Assembly: GCA_946885545.1 (NCBI GenBank)
Contig: CAMPGP010000005.1
Location: 1 to 25,253 of the forward strand
DNA from: an uncultured Altererythrobacter sp.
GTDB taxonomy: Bacteria > Pseudomonadota > Alphaproteobacteria > Sphingomonadales > Sphingomonadaceae
DNA length: 25,253 nucleotides
Direction: 5' to 3'
The notes below the pieces were generated by a model. That model saw nothing but the letters and a program-made list of their open reading frames with translations. It did no database searches and had not been told where the DNA came from. The translations under genes and the position numbers were made by a program. Positions 7,777 to 16,300 of this stretch are shown piece by piece (within the stretch, counting starts at the first letter, position 1; each line of letters starts with the position of its first letter).

Positions 7777-9021
7777 ATGGCACAGCCTCCCGGTATCCAC
7801 GCGCGCCGCGCCGCGCTTCGCCTGCTCGATGCCGTGCTGCGGCGGGGCGAGACGCTCGACCAGGCTTTCGCCCCCTCGACCAAGGACGTGCGCCGCCCCG
7901 AGGACAAGGCGCTCGCGCGCGCCATCGCGGGCGAGGCGCTGCGCTGGCTCACCGATCTCGACGCGCTGATCGACAGCGCAACCAAGCAGCGCCTGCCCGA
8001 CGACGCCAAGGCGCGCACCGTGCTGCGACTGATGCTCGCGCAGTGGCTGCGCCTCGGCACGCCGCCGCATGCGGTGATCGCGACCGCGCTTCCGTTACTG
8101 GAGGGTGGCCCGCGAAGGCTGGCGCACGGGGTGTTCTCGACGCTGGCCAAGCAGGAGCCGGCGCTCCTCGCCGCGCCGACTTTGCCCGAGGCGGTGCGCG
8201 AGCGCTGGGGCGTGCTGGCGGACCACGCCGCGCCGGGCCTCGCAGAACCGCCGCCGCTCGACCTCGCCCTGCGCGACTGGAGCGAGACCGCGCACTGGAC
8301 GAATCAGCTCGCGGCCGAGAGCCTCGCGCCCGGCCACCTGCGCCTGCCGCGCGGCGCTGGGGTCGAAAAGCTCCCCGGATTCGCCGACGGCGCCTGGTGG
8401 GTTCAGGATCTCGCCGCGTCGCTCCCCGCGCGTCTTCTCGGCGCGGGCGCCAATAATGCAGGGGGGCGGCATGTGCTCGACCTCTGTGCAGCGCCGGGTG
8501 GCAAGACGCTGCAGCTGGCGGCGGCAGGTTGGCAGGTGACCGCGCTCGACGTGTCGAAGCGGCGGCTCGAGCTGCTGCGTGACAATCTGAAGCGCACCGG
8601 CCTGTCCTCCGGCATCGTCCGCGCCGACGCGCTCGCGTGGGAGCCCAAGCATCGCTTCGACGCGATCCTGCTCGACGCGCCGTGTACCGCCACGGGCACG
8701 GCGCGCCGCCATCCGGACGTGCTCCACCGCATCGGCCCCCGCCAGATCGCGGAGATGACCGAGATGCAGGCCGCGCTGCTCGCGCGTGCCGCAGAATGGC
8801 TCAAGCCCGGCGGAACGCTGGTCTATGCGGTCTGTTCGATGGAACGCGAGGAGGGCGAAGGTCGGGCGGCTGGCGTCGACCTTGCGCCGCTCCCGATCCG
8901 CGCAGACGAACTGCCCGCGGGGCTGGAGCCGACGCCCGAAGGCTGGTTGCGCACCCATCCCGGAATGCTGCCCGACCAGGGCGGGCTCGACGGGTTCTTC
9001 GTTGCGCGCTGGACCAAATAG
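7777..9021 (+). CDS. rsmB: RsmB-like 16S rRNA m5C methyltransferase
   Basis: SAM-dependent RNA (cytosine-5) methyltransferase. RsmB makes m5C967 of 16S rRNA in E. coli. It has 414 residues from the ATG at 7777. An N-terminal NusB-like helical domain (about 1-130, RAALRLLDAVLRRGETLDQAF) precedes the Rossmann methyltransferase domain. SAM motif I is LDLCAAPGGKT (234-244). The two family cysteines are present: DAPCTATGTARRHPDV with C303, and VYAVCSME with the nucleophile C353. The frame is open further upstream to 7609, but this would run across the 52-aa minus-strand gene. An atypical detail is VCSMEREEGE in place of the more usual TCS...EN. It converges on msrA with 18 nt between stops. Confidence 0.92.
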   Translation: MAQPPGIHARRAALRLLDAVLRRGETLDQAFAPSTKDVRRPEDKALARAIAGEALRWLTDLDALIDSATKQRLPDDAKARTVLRLMLAQWLRLGTPPHAVIATALPLLEGGPRRLAHGVFSTLAKQEPALLAAPTLPEAVRERWGVLADHAAPGLAEPPPLDLALRDWSETAHWTNQLAAESLAPGHLRLPRGAGVEKLPGFADGAWWVQDLAASLPARLLGAGANNAGGRHVLDLCAAPGGKTLQLAAAGWQVTALDVSKRRLELLRDNLKRTGLSSGIVRADALAWEPKHRFDAILLDAPCTATGTARRHPDVLHRIGPRQIAEMTEMQAALLARAAEWLKPGGTLVYAVCSMEREEGEGRAAGVDLAPLPIRADELPAGLEPTPEGWLRTHPGMLPDQGGLDGFFVARWTK

Positions 9022-9025
9022 TCCT

Positions 9026-9040
9026 CCCCCGGTGTGGGGT
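9026..9040. terminator. Weak hairpin between convergent rsmB and msrA
   Basis: CCCC (9027-9030), a 5-nt loop, GGGG (9036-9039) lies exactly in the 18-nt gap between the two convergent stops. The stem is short and no clean T-run follows on either side, so it is at best a weak bidirectional terminator. Confidence 0.25.
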
Positions 9041-9579
9041 CAGCCTTTCACTTTCGCTGCGAAGCTCTTGCGCAGCTTCATCAGTTTGGGCGGGATGACC
9101 GCGAGGCAATAGGGGTTTCGCTGGCCTTCGCCGTCCCAGTATTCCTGATGGTAATCCTCGGCTGGATACCACTGGGTAGGCTCCTCGATCGTCGTCACCG
9201 CTTGCTGGCCCTGATGGTCGGCATTCCAGCGCGCGATCGCGGCTTCGGCTTCGGCGCGCTGCGCGTCGTCAAGCGGGAAGATCGCGCTGCGGTATTGCGT
9301 GCCGACATCGTTGCCCTGCCGGTTGAGCTGCGACGGATCGTGCGTGCCGAGAAACACGTCGTAGATCTCGGGCAGGGTGATGATGTCCGGATCGTAGGTC
9401 ACACGGATTGCCTCCGCGTGGCCCGTCTCGCCGGTACAGACCTGCTTGTAGGTCGGGTCGGGAACCGTGCCGCCGATGTAGCCGCTCTCTACCGCATTCA
9501 CGCCGATCACATCGCGGAACACCGCTTCGGTGCACCAGAAACATCCACCGGCGATGATCGCCTGTTCGCTGTTGGTCAT
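9040..9579 (-). CDS. msrA: Peptide methionine-(S)-S-oxide reductase MsrA
   Basis: Reduces S-epimers of methionine sulfoxide in proteins, an oxidative damage repair enzyme using thioredoxin. It has 179 residues with no signal peptide, so it is cytoplasmic. The catalytic motif GGCFWCTEA (11-19) has nucleophile Cys13. Further family blocks: GYIGGTVPDPTYKQVCTGETGHAEAI, DPSQLNRQGNDVGTQYRSAIF, YHQEYW, and a C-terminal NPYCLAVIPPKLMKL whose cysteine may be the resolving one. The ATG (complement 9577-9579) has a good ribosome site, AAGGAG about 10 nt upstream. It is divergent from the methyltransferase gene with 104 nt between starts, enough for two promoters. Confidence 0.96.
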   Translation of the reverse strand: MTNSEQAIIAGGCFWCTEAVFRDVIGVNAVESGYIGGTVPDPTYKQVCTGETGHAEAIRVTYDPDIITLPEIYDVFLGTHDPSQLNRQGNDVGTQYRSAIFPLDDAQRAEAEAAIARWNADHQGQQAVTTIEEPTQWYPAEDYHQEYWDGEGQRNPYCLAVIPPKLMKLRKSFAAKVKG

Positions 9580-9683
9580 CGTCGACAATCTCCTTCGGGA
9601 AGACGAGATAGGTAGTACGCGGCCGCTTGTCATCGCCGGGGCGGTGCGTAGAGTGCGCGGCGACCGATTGGGGAGAATATTCG

Positions 9684-10553
9684 ATGCGTTTGCTGCTTGC
9701 CACCTGTGCCGCCGTCGCCTTGTCCACCTCGGTTTCTGCGCAACACCACCCGGAAGGCGATGACAACGATCTCGCGCATGTCCACGATACCGCCGCTTTC
9801 ACCGAGCATCACGGCGAGGAGGTTGCCGCTGCGCTCGCCAAGGAAAACCGCGAGGCGGACCGTGCGCGGGACCAGTATCGTCACCCCGCCGAAACGCTGG
9901 CTTTTTTCCATATCGGCCCGCACATGAAGGTCGGCGAGTACGCGCCCGGCGGGGGCTGGTATTCGCGCGTGCTGGGCAATTATCTGAACGGCGAAGGGCG
10001 GCTGGTCGGGCTGTGGCGCTCGGCGGACGGAGCCGCGCTCGACGAGGCCGGCCGCACCAGCCTGCGCAACGGCGCGGCGGCTTTTGCCGGACGGATGGCT
10101 GAATGGACCGGGCGCCCGGACACGGGCGCGGTGGGCTACACGCTCGACGCAGTGCCCGAAGCAGAACGCGGAACTTTCGACCGGCTGCTCTTGATCCGGA
10201 TGCTCCACAACATGGTGGACGACGGCATCGCGGAGAGCGAGCTGTCCCGTATGCACTCTCTGCTCAAGCCCGGCGGCATGCTCGGCGTGGTCCAGCACCG
10301 CGCCAAGGCCAACGCGCCTGACGACTATGCCGACGGCAGCAAGGGCTACCTGCGACACGCGGACGTGGTGGCGCTGGTCGAGAGCCAGGGCTTCGAGCTT
10401 GTCGGGAAAAGCGAAATCAACGCCAACCTGCAGGACACCGCCGACCATCCCCAGGGCGTGTGGGAGATGCCCCCGACGCTCGGCACCAAGCGTGAGGAGC
10501 TGAAGGGTCTCGGCGAGAGCGACCGGATGACGCTGCTGTTCCGCAAGCGCTGA
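9684..10553 (+). CDS. COG4798-type class I methyltransferase with signal peptide
   Basis: Predicted SAM-dependent methyltransferase of 289 residues. The first 19 residues (MRLLLATCAAVALSTSVSA, cleavage before Gln20) look like a Sec signal peptide, which would place the mature protein in the periplasm. The SAM motif I equivalent is GEYAPGGGWYS (84-94); motif-like LLKPGGMLGVVQH and the C-terminal block KSEINANLQDTADHPQGVWEMPP are typical of this COG. The N-terminal mature part is rich in His/Asp/Glu. The substrate is not known. It begins a plus-strand run with the amidase (37 nt downstream) and folK. SAM is a cytoplasmic metabolite, so export, if real, leaves the activity unexplained; the hydrophobic start might instead be an anchor. 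Confidence 0.82.
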   Translation: MRLLLATCAAVALSTSVSAQHHPEGDDNDLAHVHDTAAFTEHHGEEVAAALAKENREADRARDQYRHPAETLAFFHIGPHMKVGEYAPGGGWYSRVLGNYLNGEGRLVGLWRSADGAALDEAGRTSLRNGAAAFAGRMAEWTGRPDTGAVGYTLDAVPEAERGTFDRLLLIRMLHNMVDDGIAESELSRMHSLLKPGGMLGVVQHRAKANAPDDYADGSKGYLRHADVVALVESQGFELVGKSEINANLQDTADHPQGVWEMPPTLGTKREELKGLGESDRMTLLFRKR

Positions 10554-10570
10554 ATGGACTTTGGACCGGT

Positions 10571-10587
10571 GCGGCGGTAATCGCCGC
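10571..10587 (+). promoter_or_regulatory. Hairpin just before the amidase start codon
   Basis: GCGGCG (10571-10576), loop GTAAT, CGCCGC (10582-10587) form a perfect 6-bp stem ending 3 nt before the ATG at 10591. No Shine-Dalgarno is visible there. The hairpin covers the place where the ribosome would bind and may lower translation or couple it to the upstream gene. It lacks a T-run, so it is not a classic terminator. Confidence 0.35.
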
Positions 10588-10590
10588 GCC

Positions 10591-11454
10591 ATGTCCGAGA
10601 TCACCGTAGCCGCGCTCCAGCTCGACCTGTCGTCGCAGGACGAGCGGACCAATATCGATGCCGTGTCCGCGCTGGTCGAGGACGCGGCGGGCAAGGGCGC
10701 GCAGGTGATCCTGCCGCCCGAGCTTTTCTCCGGCCCCTACTTCTGCAAGGTCGAGGACGAGGCGCTGTTCGCGCTCGCGCGGCCGACTGCCGAGCATCCC
10801 TCTGTCGTGGCGATGCAGGCGCTGGCGGCTAGGCTCGGCGTGGCGCTCCCGACCAGCTTCTTCGAACGCGACGGGCACCACTATTACAACACGCTCGCGA
10901 TGATCGGCGCCGACGGCGAGATCATGGGCACGTACCGCAAGAGCCATATCCCCGACGGGCCGGGTTACGAGGAAAAGTACTATTTCCGCCCCGGTAACGA
11001 CGGGTTCAAGGTGTGGGACCTGCCCTATCCGGGCGGCACCGCGCGCATCGGCGTCGGGATCTGCTGGGATCAGTGGTATCCCGAATGCGCGCGGGCAATG
11101 GCGCTGATGGGGGCCGAGCTGCTGTTCTACCCTACCGCGATCGGCTCCGAACCCTACGATGCCGATCTCGACACCAGCCGCATGTGGCGCCGCGCGATGC
11201 TCGGGCATGCCGTCTCGAACTGCATGCCGGTGATCGCTGCGAACCGCATCGGCACCGAGGATGGACAGAAGTTCTACGGGCACAGTTTCGTCACCGACGA
11301 ATGGGGCGACTACCTGTGCGAATACAGCGCGGGCGAGAGCGGCGCGCTGGTTGCCACGATCGACCTCGCGCAGGCGGCGAAGCACCGGGCAGGCATGGGA
11401 TTCTTCCGCGATCGTCGCCCCCAGCTCTACGGCCGTATCTGCGAGGACGTCTGA
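10591..11454 (+). CDS. aguB: N-carbamoylputrescine amidase-like nitrilase-family hydrolase
   Basis: Carbon-nitrogen hydrolase, 287 residues, cytoplasmic. The Glu-Lys-Cys triad is visible: LPPELFSG with E44, TYRKSHIPD with K117, GVGICWDQWYPE with C158. The strings KSHIPDGPGYEEKYYF and the ending GFFRDRRPQLYG are typical of AguB, which converts N-carbamoylputrescine to putrescine, CO2 and ammonia in the agmatine route to polyamines. Its usual partner, agmatine deiminase (AguA), is not in this window. It overlaps folK by four bases. A related amidase of other specificity cannot be excluded, but similarity to AguB is strong by motif. Confidence 0.9.
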   Translation: MSEITVAALQLDLSSQDERTNIDAVSALVEDAAGKGAQVILPPELFSGPYFCKVEDEALFALARPTAEHPSVVAMQALAARLGVALPTSFFERDGHHYYNTLAMIGADGEIMGTYRKSHIPDGPGYEEKYYFRPGNDGFKVWDLPYPGGTARIGVGICWDQWYPECARAMALMGAELLFYPTAIGSEPYDADLDTSRMWRRAMLGHAVSNCMPVIAANRIGTEDGQKFYGHSFVTDEWGDYLCEYSAGESGALVATIDLAQAAKHRAGMGFFRDRRPQLYGRICEDV

Positions 11455-11942
11455 CGCAGCGCTACCTCGTCGCGCTCGGCTCGAACGTGCGCCACCCGCG
11501 CTTCGGCGCGCCGCGCCGGGTGATCGCGGTGGCGGCGGCGGCCCTGGCCGAAACATTCGATCGCGTCGCGCTCTCGCCGATCGTCGACAGCGCCCCGCTT
11601 GGACCATCCAACCGACGCTTCGCCAACGCCGCCGCAATCGTCGAGGCAGCTCTGGCACCGGAGGCCATGCTCGCCTCCCTGCAGGCTATCGAGCGCGATT
11701 TCGGACGCGAGCGCCGCGGGCAGCGCTGGCGCGCACGGGTGCTCGATCTGGACATCGTGCTGTGGAGCGGCGGTGCCCGGGCCACGCCCGGCCTCACGAT
11801 CCCGCACCCACAGTTTCGCGAACGCGCGTTCGTCCTCGGGCCCGCAACCGCGATCGCACCCGGCTGGCGCGACCCGGTGACCGGCTGCACGCTGACACAA
11901 CTCCATCGCCGCTTGACCCGCCCGCACTCGCTGCATAGGTGA
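11451..11942 (+). CDS. folK: HPPK, folate biosynthesis pyrophosphokinase, with CTG start
   Basis: 2-amino-4-hydroxy-6-hydroxymethyldihydropteridine pyrophosphokinase transfers pyrophosphate from ATP to the pterin in folate synthesis. It has 163 residues if it starts at the CTG at 11451. The family start LVALGSN is at residues 6-12, and GQRWRARVLDLDIVLW carries the conserved Arg and Asp-x-Asp metal site, followed by IPHPQFRERAFVLGP. No ATG, GTG or TTG occurs in frame at a sensible place: CTG gives (M)TQRYLVALGSN, which matches the normal N-terminus, while the next GTG lies after the SN of the motif. The CTG overlaps the amidase stop as CTGA, with GAGGA at 11443-11447 as ribosome site. The loop after GSN (VRHPRFGAPRRV) differs from the E. 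coli form. Confidence 0.88.
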   Translation: MTQRYLVALGSNVRHPRFGAPRRVIAVAAAALAETFDRVALSPIVDSAPLGPSNRRFANAAAIVEAALAPEAMLASLQAIERDFGRERRGQRWRARVLDLDIVLWSGGARATPGLTIPHPQFRERAFVLGPATAIAPGWRDPVTGCTLTQLHRRLTRPHSLHR

Positions 11943-11965
11943 GCCGCGTGCCAGACGCGCAGTTT

Positions 11966-12041
11966 GGGCCCTTAGCTCAGTCGGTAGAGCAACTGACTTT
12001 TAATCAGTAGGTCGCTGGTTCGAACCCAGCAGGGCTCACCA
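11966..12041 (+). tRNA. tRNA-Lys (anticodon UUU)
   Basis: A full cloverleaf: acceptor arms GGGCCCT/AGGGCTC, D arm GCTC/GAGC, anticodon stem ACTGA/TCAGT with loop CTTTTAA (anticodon TTT at 11999-12001), variable AGGTC, T arm GCTGG-TTCGAAC-CCAGC, discriminator A and an encoded CCA. It starts 23 nt after folK. No attachment-site duplication or integrase is seen next to it. Confidence 0.98.
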
Positions 12042-12270
12042 CTCCCACGAACCACCAGGCAAGTGCGCATCCAGGGCCCCGTGGACTTGGCAGCGATCGC
12101 GAACCCGAATTCGACGCCATGGCAAGTGGATCGCGCCGGGCGTTCGGCCTCGACGGCAAGTTCGGGGGAACATCGAGAACTGCCCCCGACGCAAGGCGGT
12201 AGTACGCCGTTACAAACCGATACATTCATTTGGCCTTTATCGCGGCCCGCCTTTCTGTAAGCCGGTCGCC
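12042..12270 (+). other. Intergenic region upstream of the RND operon
   Basis: About 229 nt without a convincing gene. It holds an imperfectly placed inverted repeat TCGGGGG (12162-12168)/CCCCCGA (12183-12189) with a 14-nt loop and no T-run. An AT-richer stretch at 12209-12240 contains CAAA...TTTG arms (12213-12216/12229-12232) and is the likeliest place for the efflux promoter and a repressor site. The assignment is weak. Confidence 0.3.
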
Positions 12271-13356
12271 ATGTCCTCCCGTCTCATTCGCTCGGTCGCA
12301 GCCTTGTTCATCGTCGCGGCGGTCGCCGGATGCGAGGATTCCGGCGAGGGGAGCGAGCGGGAAGCGGTTACTGTCGTTGCCGAGCCGTTGCGGACGCTGC
12401 CGGAGACGGCGTCGCTCGAGGCGATCGGGACCGCGCGCGCAGCCACGTCTGCCGAAATATTTCCCGAAAGCGCCGGGCGCGTGACCGGCGTGCGCTTCAT
12501 CGCGGGCGACTATGTCCGCCAGGGCGCTCCGCTGGTGGAGATCGATGCGCGGCGCGAGCGGCTCGCGGTCGAAGCCGCGCGGGTCCAGGTCCGGGAGGCC
12601 GAGCAGCTGCTCGCACGCTATCGCCGGATCGAGGATACCGGCGCGATTTCCGAGAGCCAGATCGAGGCTGGCGAAACCGCGCTGGCATCGGCGCGCGTCG
12701 CGCTCCAGCAGGCGCAGACCGAGCTGGCCGACCGGACCGTGAGGGCGCCTTTCTCGGGCCACATCGGATTGACCGAAATCGACCCGGGCGACCGGGTCGA
12801 CAGCTCGACACCCATCGCCCAGATCGATCAACGGGGCACGCTCTACGTCGACTTCCGCGCGCCCGAAGGCATCTTCGGACGATTGCGCGCGGGGCAGGTG
12901 GTGCAGGTCACGCCGTTTTCCGAACCCGATCGCGAGATCGATGCGCGCGTGGTCACCACCGACAGCCGGATCGCGCGCGAAGGGCGCGATTTCGTGGTCC
13001 GCACGGCAATACCCAATGGGGACGACAGCCTGCGCCCGGGAATGAGCTTCCGTGTGAACTTCACGCGCGCCACCGCAGCGCGGCCTGCCGTCGCCGAGGA
13101 GGCGATCGTATGGGGCGGCGAGGGATCGTACCTGTTCGTCGTGCGCGACGGCAAGGCGCGGCGGGTTCCCGTCACGATCACCTCGCGGCGCGAAGGGCTT
13201 GCTTTCGTGCAGGGCGAGGTGGCGACGGGCGACCGGGTGATCGTCGAGGGGGTGCAGAAGGTTCGCGACGGCCAGGCGATCCGCCTCGTCCTGCGTGCGA
13301 GGCCCGCCCCGCGCGAGGTCGAGGTGCGACCGACCGGAGCGGTTGATGACGGATAG
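12271..13356 (+). CDS. RND efflux periplasmic adaptor (membrane fusion protein), lipoprotein
   Basis: Links the inner-membrane pump to the outer-membrane channel of a tripartite exporter. It has 361 residues. The N-terminus is a lipoprotein signal with lipobox VAGC (C21). Next come the barrel-sandwich half ESAGRVTGVRFIAGDYVRQGAPLVEID, a short alpha-hairpin (about 100-145, VQVREAEQLLARYRRIEDTGAISESQIEAGE), the second half TVRAPFSGHIGLTEIDPGDRVDSSTPIAQID, then the beta-barrel (LYVDFRAPEGIFGRLRAGQVVQV) and membrane-proximal domain. The short hairpin is of the type that meets the outer-membrane channel. The last codons overlap the pump gene by 11 nt. No clear Shine-Dalgarno is seen before the ATG. 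Confidence 0.93.
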   Translation: MSSRLIRSVAALFIVAAVAGCEDSGEGSEREAVTVVAEPLRTLPETASLEAIGTARAATSAEIFPESAGRVTGVRFIAGDYVRQGAPLVEIDARRERLAVEAARVQVREAEQLLARYRRIEDTGAISESQIEAGETALASARVALQQAQTELADRTVRAPFSGHIGLTEIDPGDRVDSSTPIAQIDQRGTLYVDFRAPEGIFGRLRAGQVVQVTPFSEPDREIDARVVTTDSRIAREGRDFVVRTAIPNGDDSLRPGMSFRVNFTRATAARPAVAEEAIVWGGEGSYLFVVRDGKARRVPVTITSRREGLAFVQGEVATGDRVIVEGVQKVRDGQAIRLVLRARPAPREVEVRPTGAVDDG

Positions 13357-16300
13357 GACCGACCTGCCCATGCTGGCGGTCAAGCGGCCGCTGCTGGTGG
13401 GCGTACTCAACCTGCTGATCGTGATCGCGGGGATCGCCGCGCTGCTCGGGGTCGAGGTTCGCGAACTGCCCAACGTGGATCGGCCGATCGTGTCGATCTC
13501 GGCGTCGCTGCCCGGTGCTTCGCCGGAGACGATCGATTCGGAAGTGACCAGCGTCCTGGAGGATGCGGTCGCACGGGTCACCGGCGTACGCCAGATCAAT
13601 TCCTCGAGCGAAGAGGGTGGGAGCCGCATCCGCGCGGAGTTCAACCCCGGCGCCGACCTCGATACCGCCGCTTCGGACGTGCGCGAGGCGGTCAGCCGGG
13701 TGACGCGCGAGCTGCCCGATCGCGTCGAGCAGGTGAACATCGTCAAGGCCGATGCCGACGCGCAGCCGATCATGATCCTCGCGGTGTCGAGCGACAGGTA
13801 CGGCGAAGCCGAGCTGACCGGCCTGGTCGACAACGACGTGGTCCCCGAATTGCTGACCGCCGAGGGCGTGGCGAGCATCAGCCAGTTCGGAACCCGCGCG
13901 CTGCAGATGCGCGTGTCGCTCGATCCCGCGCGGCTCAACCGATACGGGCTGACCATAACCGATGTCGCCCAGGCACTGCAGAGCGCGCCTTACGACGTGC
14001 CAGCGGGCTCGTTCCGCTCGGACGCGCAGGAGCTCGTCGTGCGCGCGGATGCGAGCGCGACCGATCCCGAACTCCTCGGCGACGTCGTGATACGCGACGC
14101 GATCCGCGTCGGCGACGTTGCCGAAGTGGGGCTGGCTCCGGCCGATGCCACCAGCTTCGTGCGCCTCGACGGGCGGCCTATCGTCGGGCTCGGCGTGGTG
14201 CGCCAGGCCGGCTCGAACACGATCGAGATTTCCGATTCGATCCGCGAATCGATCGAGCGGGTCAATTCGCGCTTCGAGGACATCGAGGTATCGATCGTAT
14301 CGGACGATGCGGACTTCATCACAATCTCGGTCGAGGAAGTGCTGATCACACTCGCGATCTCGATCGCGGTCGTGATCGGGACGATGCTGGTTTTCTTCCG
14401 CGCCTGGCGCCCCACCGTGGTGCCGAGCACCTCGATCCCGGTCGCGCTCGTCGGAGTGATCGCGGGCATCTGGGCGATGGGTTTCTCGGTCAATCTCCTG
14501 ACGCTGCTCGCGCTCGTGCTCGCCACCGGCCTGATCGTGGACGACGCGATCGTGGTGCTCGAGAATACCCAGCGCCTGCAGAACAAGGGCCTCGGCCGGC
14601 GCGCCGCTGCAGTGGTCGGCACCCGCCAGGTGTTCTTCGCCATCGTCGCGACCACCGCCGTGCTTGTTTCGGTCTTCGTGCCGATCAGCTTTCTCCCGTC
14701 GGAAGCGGGGCGACTGTTCCGCGAGTTCGGGTTCGTGCTATCGGTCGCGGTGATCATCTCCGGCTTCGTCGCGCTCTCTCTGGTTCCGGCGCTGGCCGCC
14801 CGGCTCGACTTGCGCAGCGACGAAGACAGCGACAGCCGCTACGCGCGCACCGAAAGGGCGGTTACCGATTGGTATTCGGCGGCGCTCGTCTGGTGCCTCG
14901 ACCGAGCGAAATGGGTGGCTGGGGTCGCCGTCGCGGTCGCGGCGCTGACCGGGCTGCTCTATACCCAGCTCGAGAACGAACTCGTCCCCGACGAGGATCG
15001 TGGGGTCATCGAGATCAGCGCCAGCGGGCCCGATGGGGTGGGGCTGGAATTCATGGACCGCGAACTGGACGAGATCGAGCGTATCCTCGACCCCTATCTG
15101 GAGAGCGGGGAAGTCGAACGCACGTTCTCCATCGTCGGCCGCTACGATCCCAATCGGGTGCAGGTCACGGCCCAGCTCGCCGACTGGAGCGACCGCGACC
15201 GGCGCCAGAGCGAAATCGTCGAGGAAATGGACGAAGCGCTCGCAGAGATTCCCGGCTCGCGTGCCGGCGCGCGGGGGCGCGGTACGCTGAGCTTTGGCGG
15301 CGGCGGCGGCGACAGCATCGAGGTCGCGCTGACCGGCGCGGAGTACGAGGACATCTTCGCCTCCGCCGACGCGCTGGCCACCGCGATCGACACCCAATCC
15401 GATATCCTGTCGAACGCCGAGATATCTTACCAGCCGACCCAGCCGCAGCTTTCGATCCGGATCGATCGCCGCCGGGCATCGGATCTGGGCGTCGACCTCG
15501 ACGATCTGTCCCAGACCCTTCGAGCGATGGTGGCCGGGGACGACATCGCCGATCTCAGCATCGGCGACCAGTCGGTTCCGATCTTCCTCACGGCGAGCGG
15601 CGCGGCGATCAACAACCCCTCGGACCTGGCGAACCTCTACGTTCGCGGCACGAACGATAATCTGGTGCCGCTTTCGACGGTGACCGAGATCGTTGAGGAA
15701 GGGGTGGCGGCCGAGCTGGAACGCACGGAGCAGCGCCGCGCGATCAACGTCAGCGCCGACATCGACGCAGGCGTGCCTCTGCGCGAGGCGGTGGATGAGA
15801 TCGAGCGCCTCGCCGATGCGGCGGTCGCCGACGATACCGACATGCTGCTTCAGGGCGAGGCCGAAAGCCTTGAAGAAACCTCCAACGATCTCCTGCTCAC
15901 CTATCTCTTCGCGCTGGTGATCGTGTTCCTCGTGCTGGTCGCCCAGTTCGAGAGCGTGAGCAGCGCGTTGGTGGTGCTTCTCACGGTGCCGTTCGCCCTC
16001 GCCGCAGCAATCCTGGCGCTGTTCCTGTCGGGGGTCTCGCTCAACATCTATTCGCAGATCGGCCTCGTCATGCTGATCGGACTGATGGCCAAGAACGGCA
16101 TCCTGATCGTCGAGTTCGCCGACCAATTGCGCCACCAGGGGCGGAGCGTGCGAGAAGCGGTGATCGAGGCGTCGTCGATCCGCCTGCGGCCGATCGCGAT
16201 GACGCTGATCTCGACCGTTCTGGGCGCGCTGCCGCTGGTGCTGGCCGGCGGCGCGGGTGCCGAGGCGCGGCAGGCGATCGGCTGGGTGATCGTCGGCGGC

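Noticed and set aside
11013..11450. Upstream extension of the folK frame inside the amidase gene
   Set aside because: Out-of-frame shadow of a well-supported amidase. HPPK similarity begins exactly at the CTG.
12162..12189. TCGGGGG/CCCCCGA inverted repeat as a terminator after tRNA-Lys
   Set aside because: No T-run on either side and a 14-nt loop; a chance repeat in GC-rich DNA is as likely.
11972..12229. Small minus-strand open frame covering the tRNA (…CWVRTSDLLIKS…)
   Set aside because: This peptide is the well-known false translation of a tRNA-Lys antisense strand.
11966..12270. tRNA-Lys as an integration site for a mobile element
   Set aside because: No integrase, no repeat of the tRNA 3' end in the window, and the downstream efflux operon has ordinary composition.
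12226..13956. 576-codon minus-strand frame over the efflux adaptor and pump start
   Set aside because: Shadow of two strong genes; Ser/Arg-rich; no motif.
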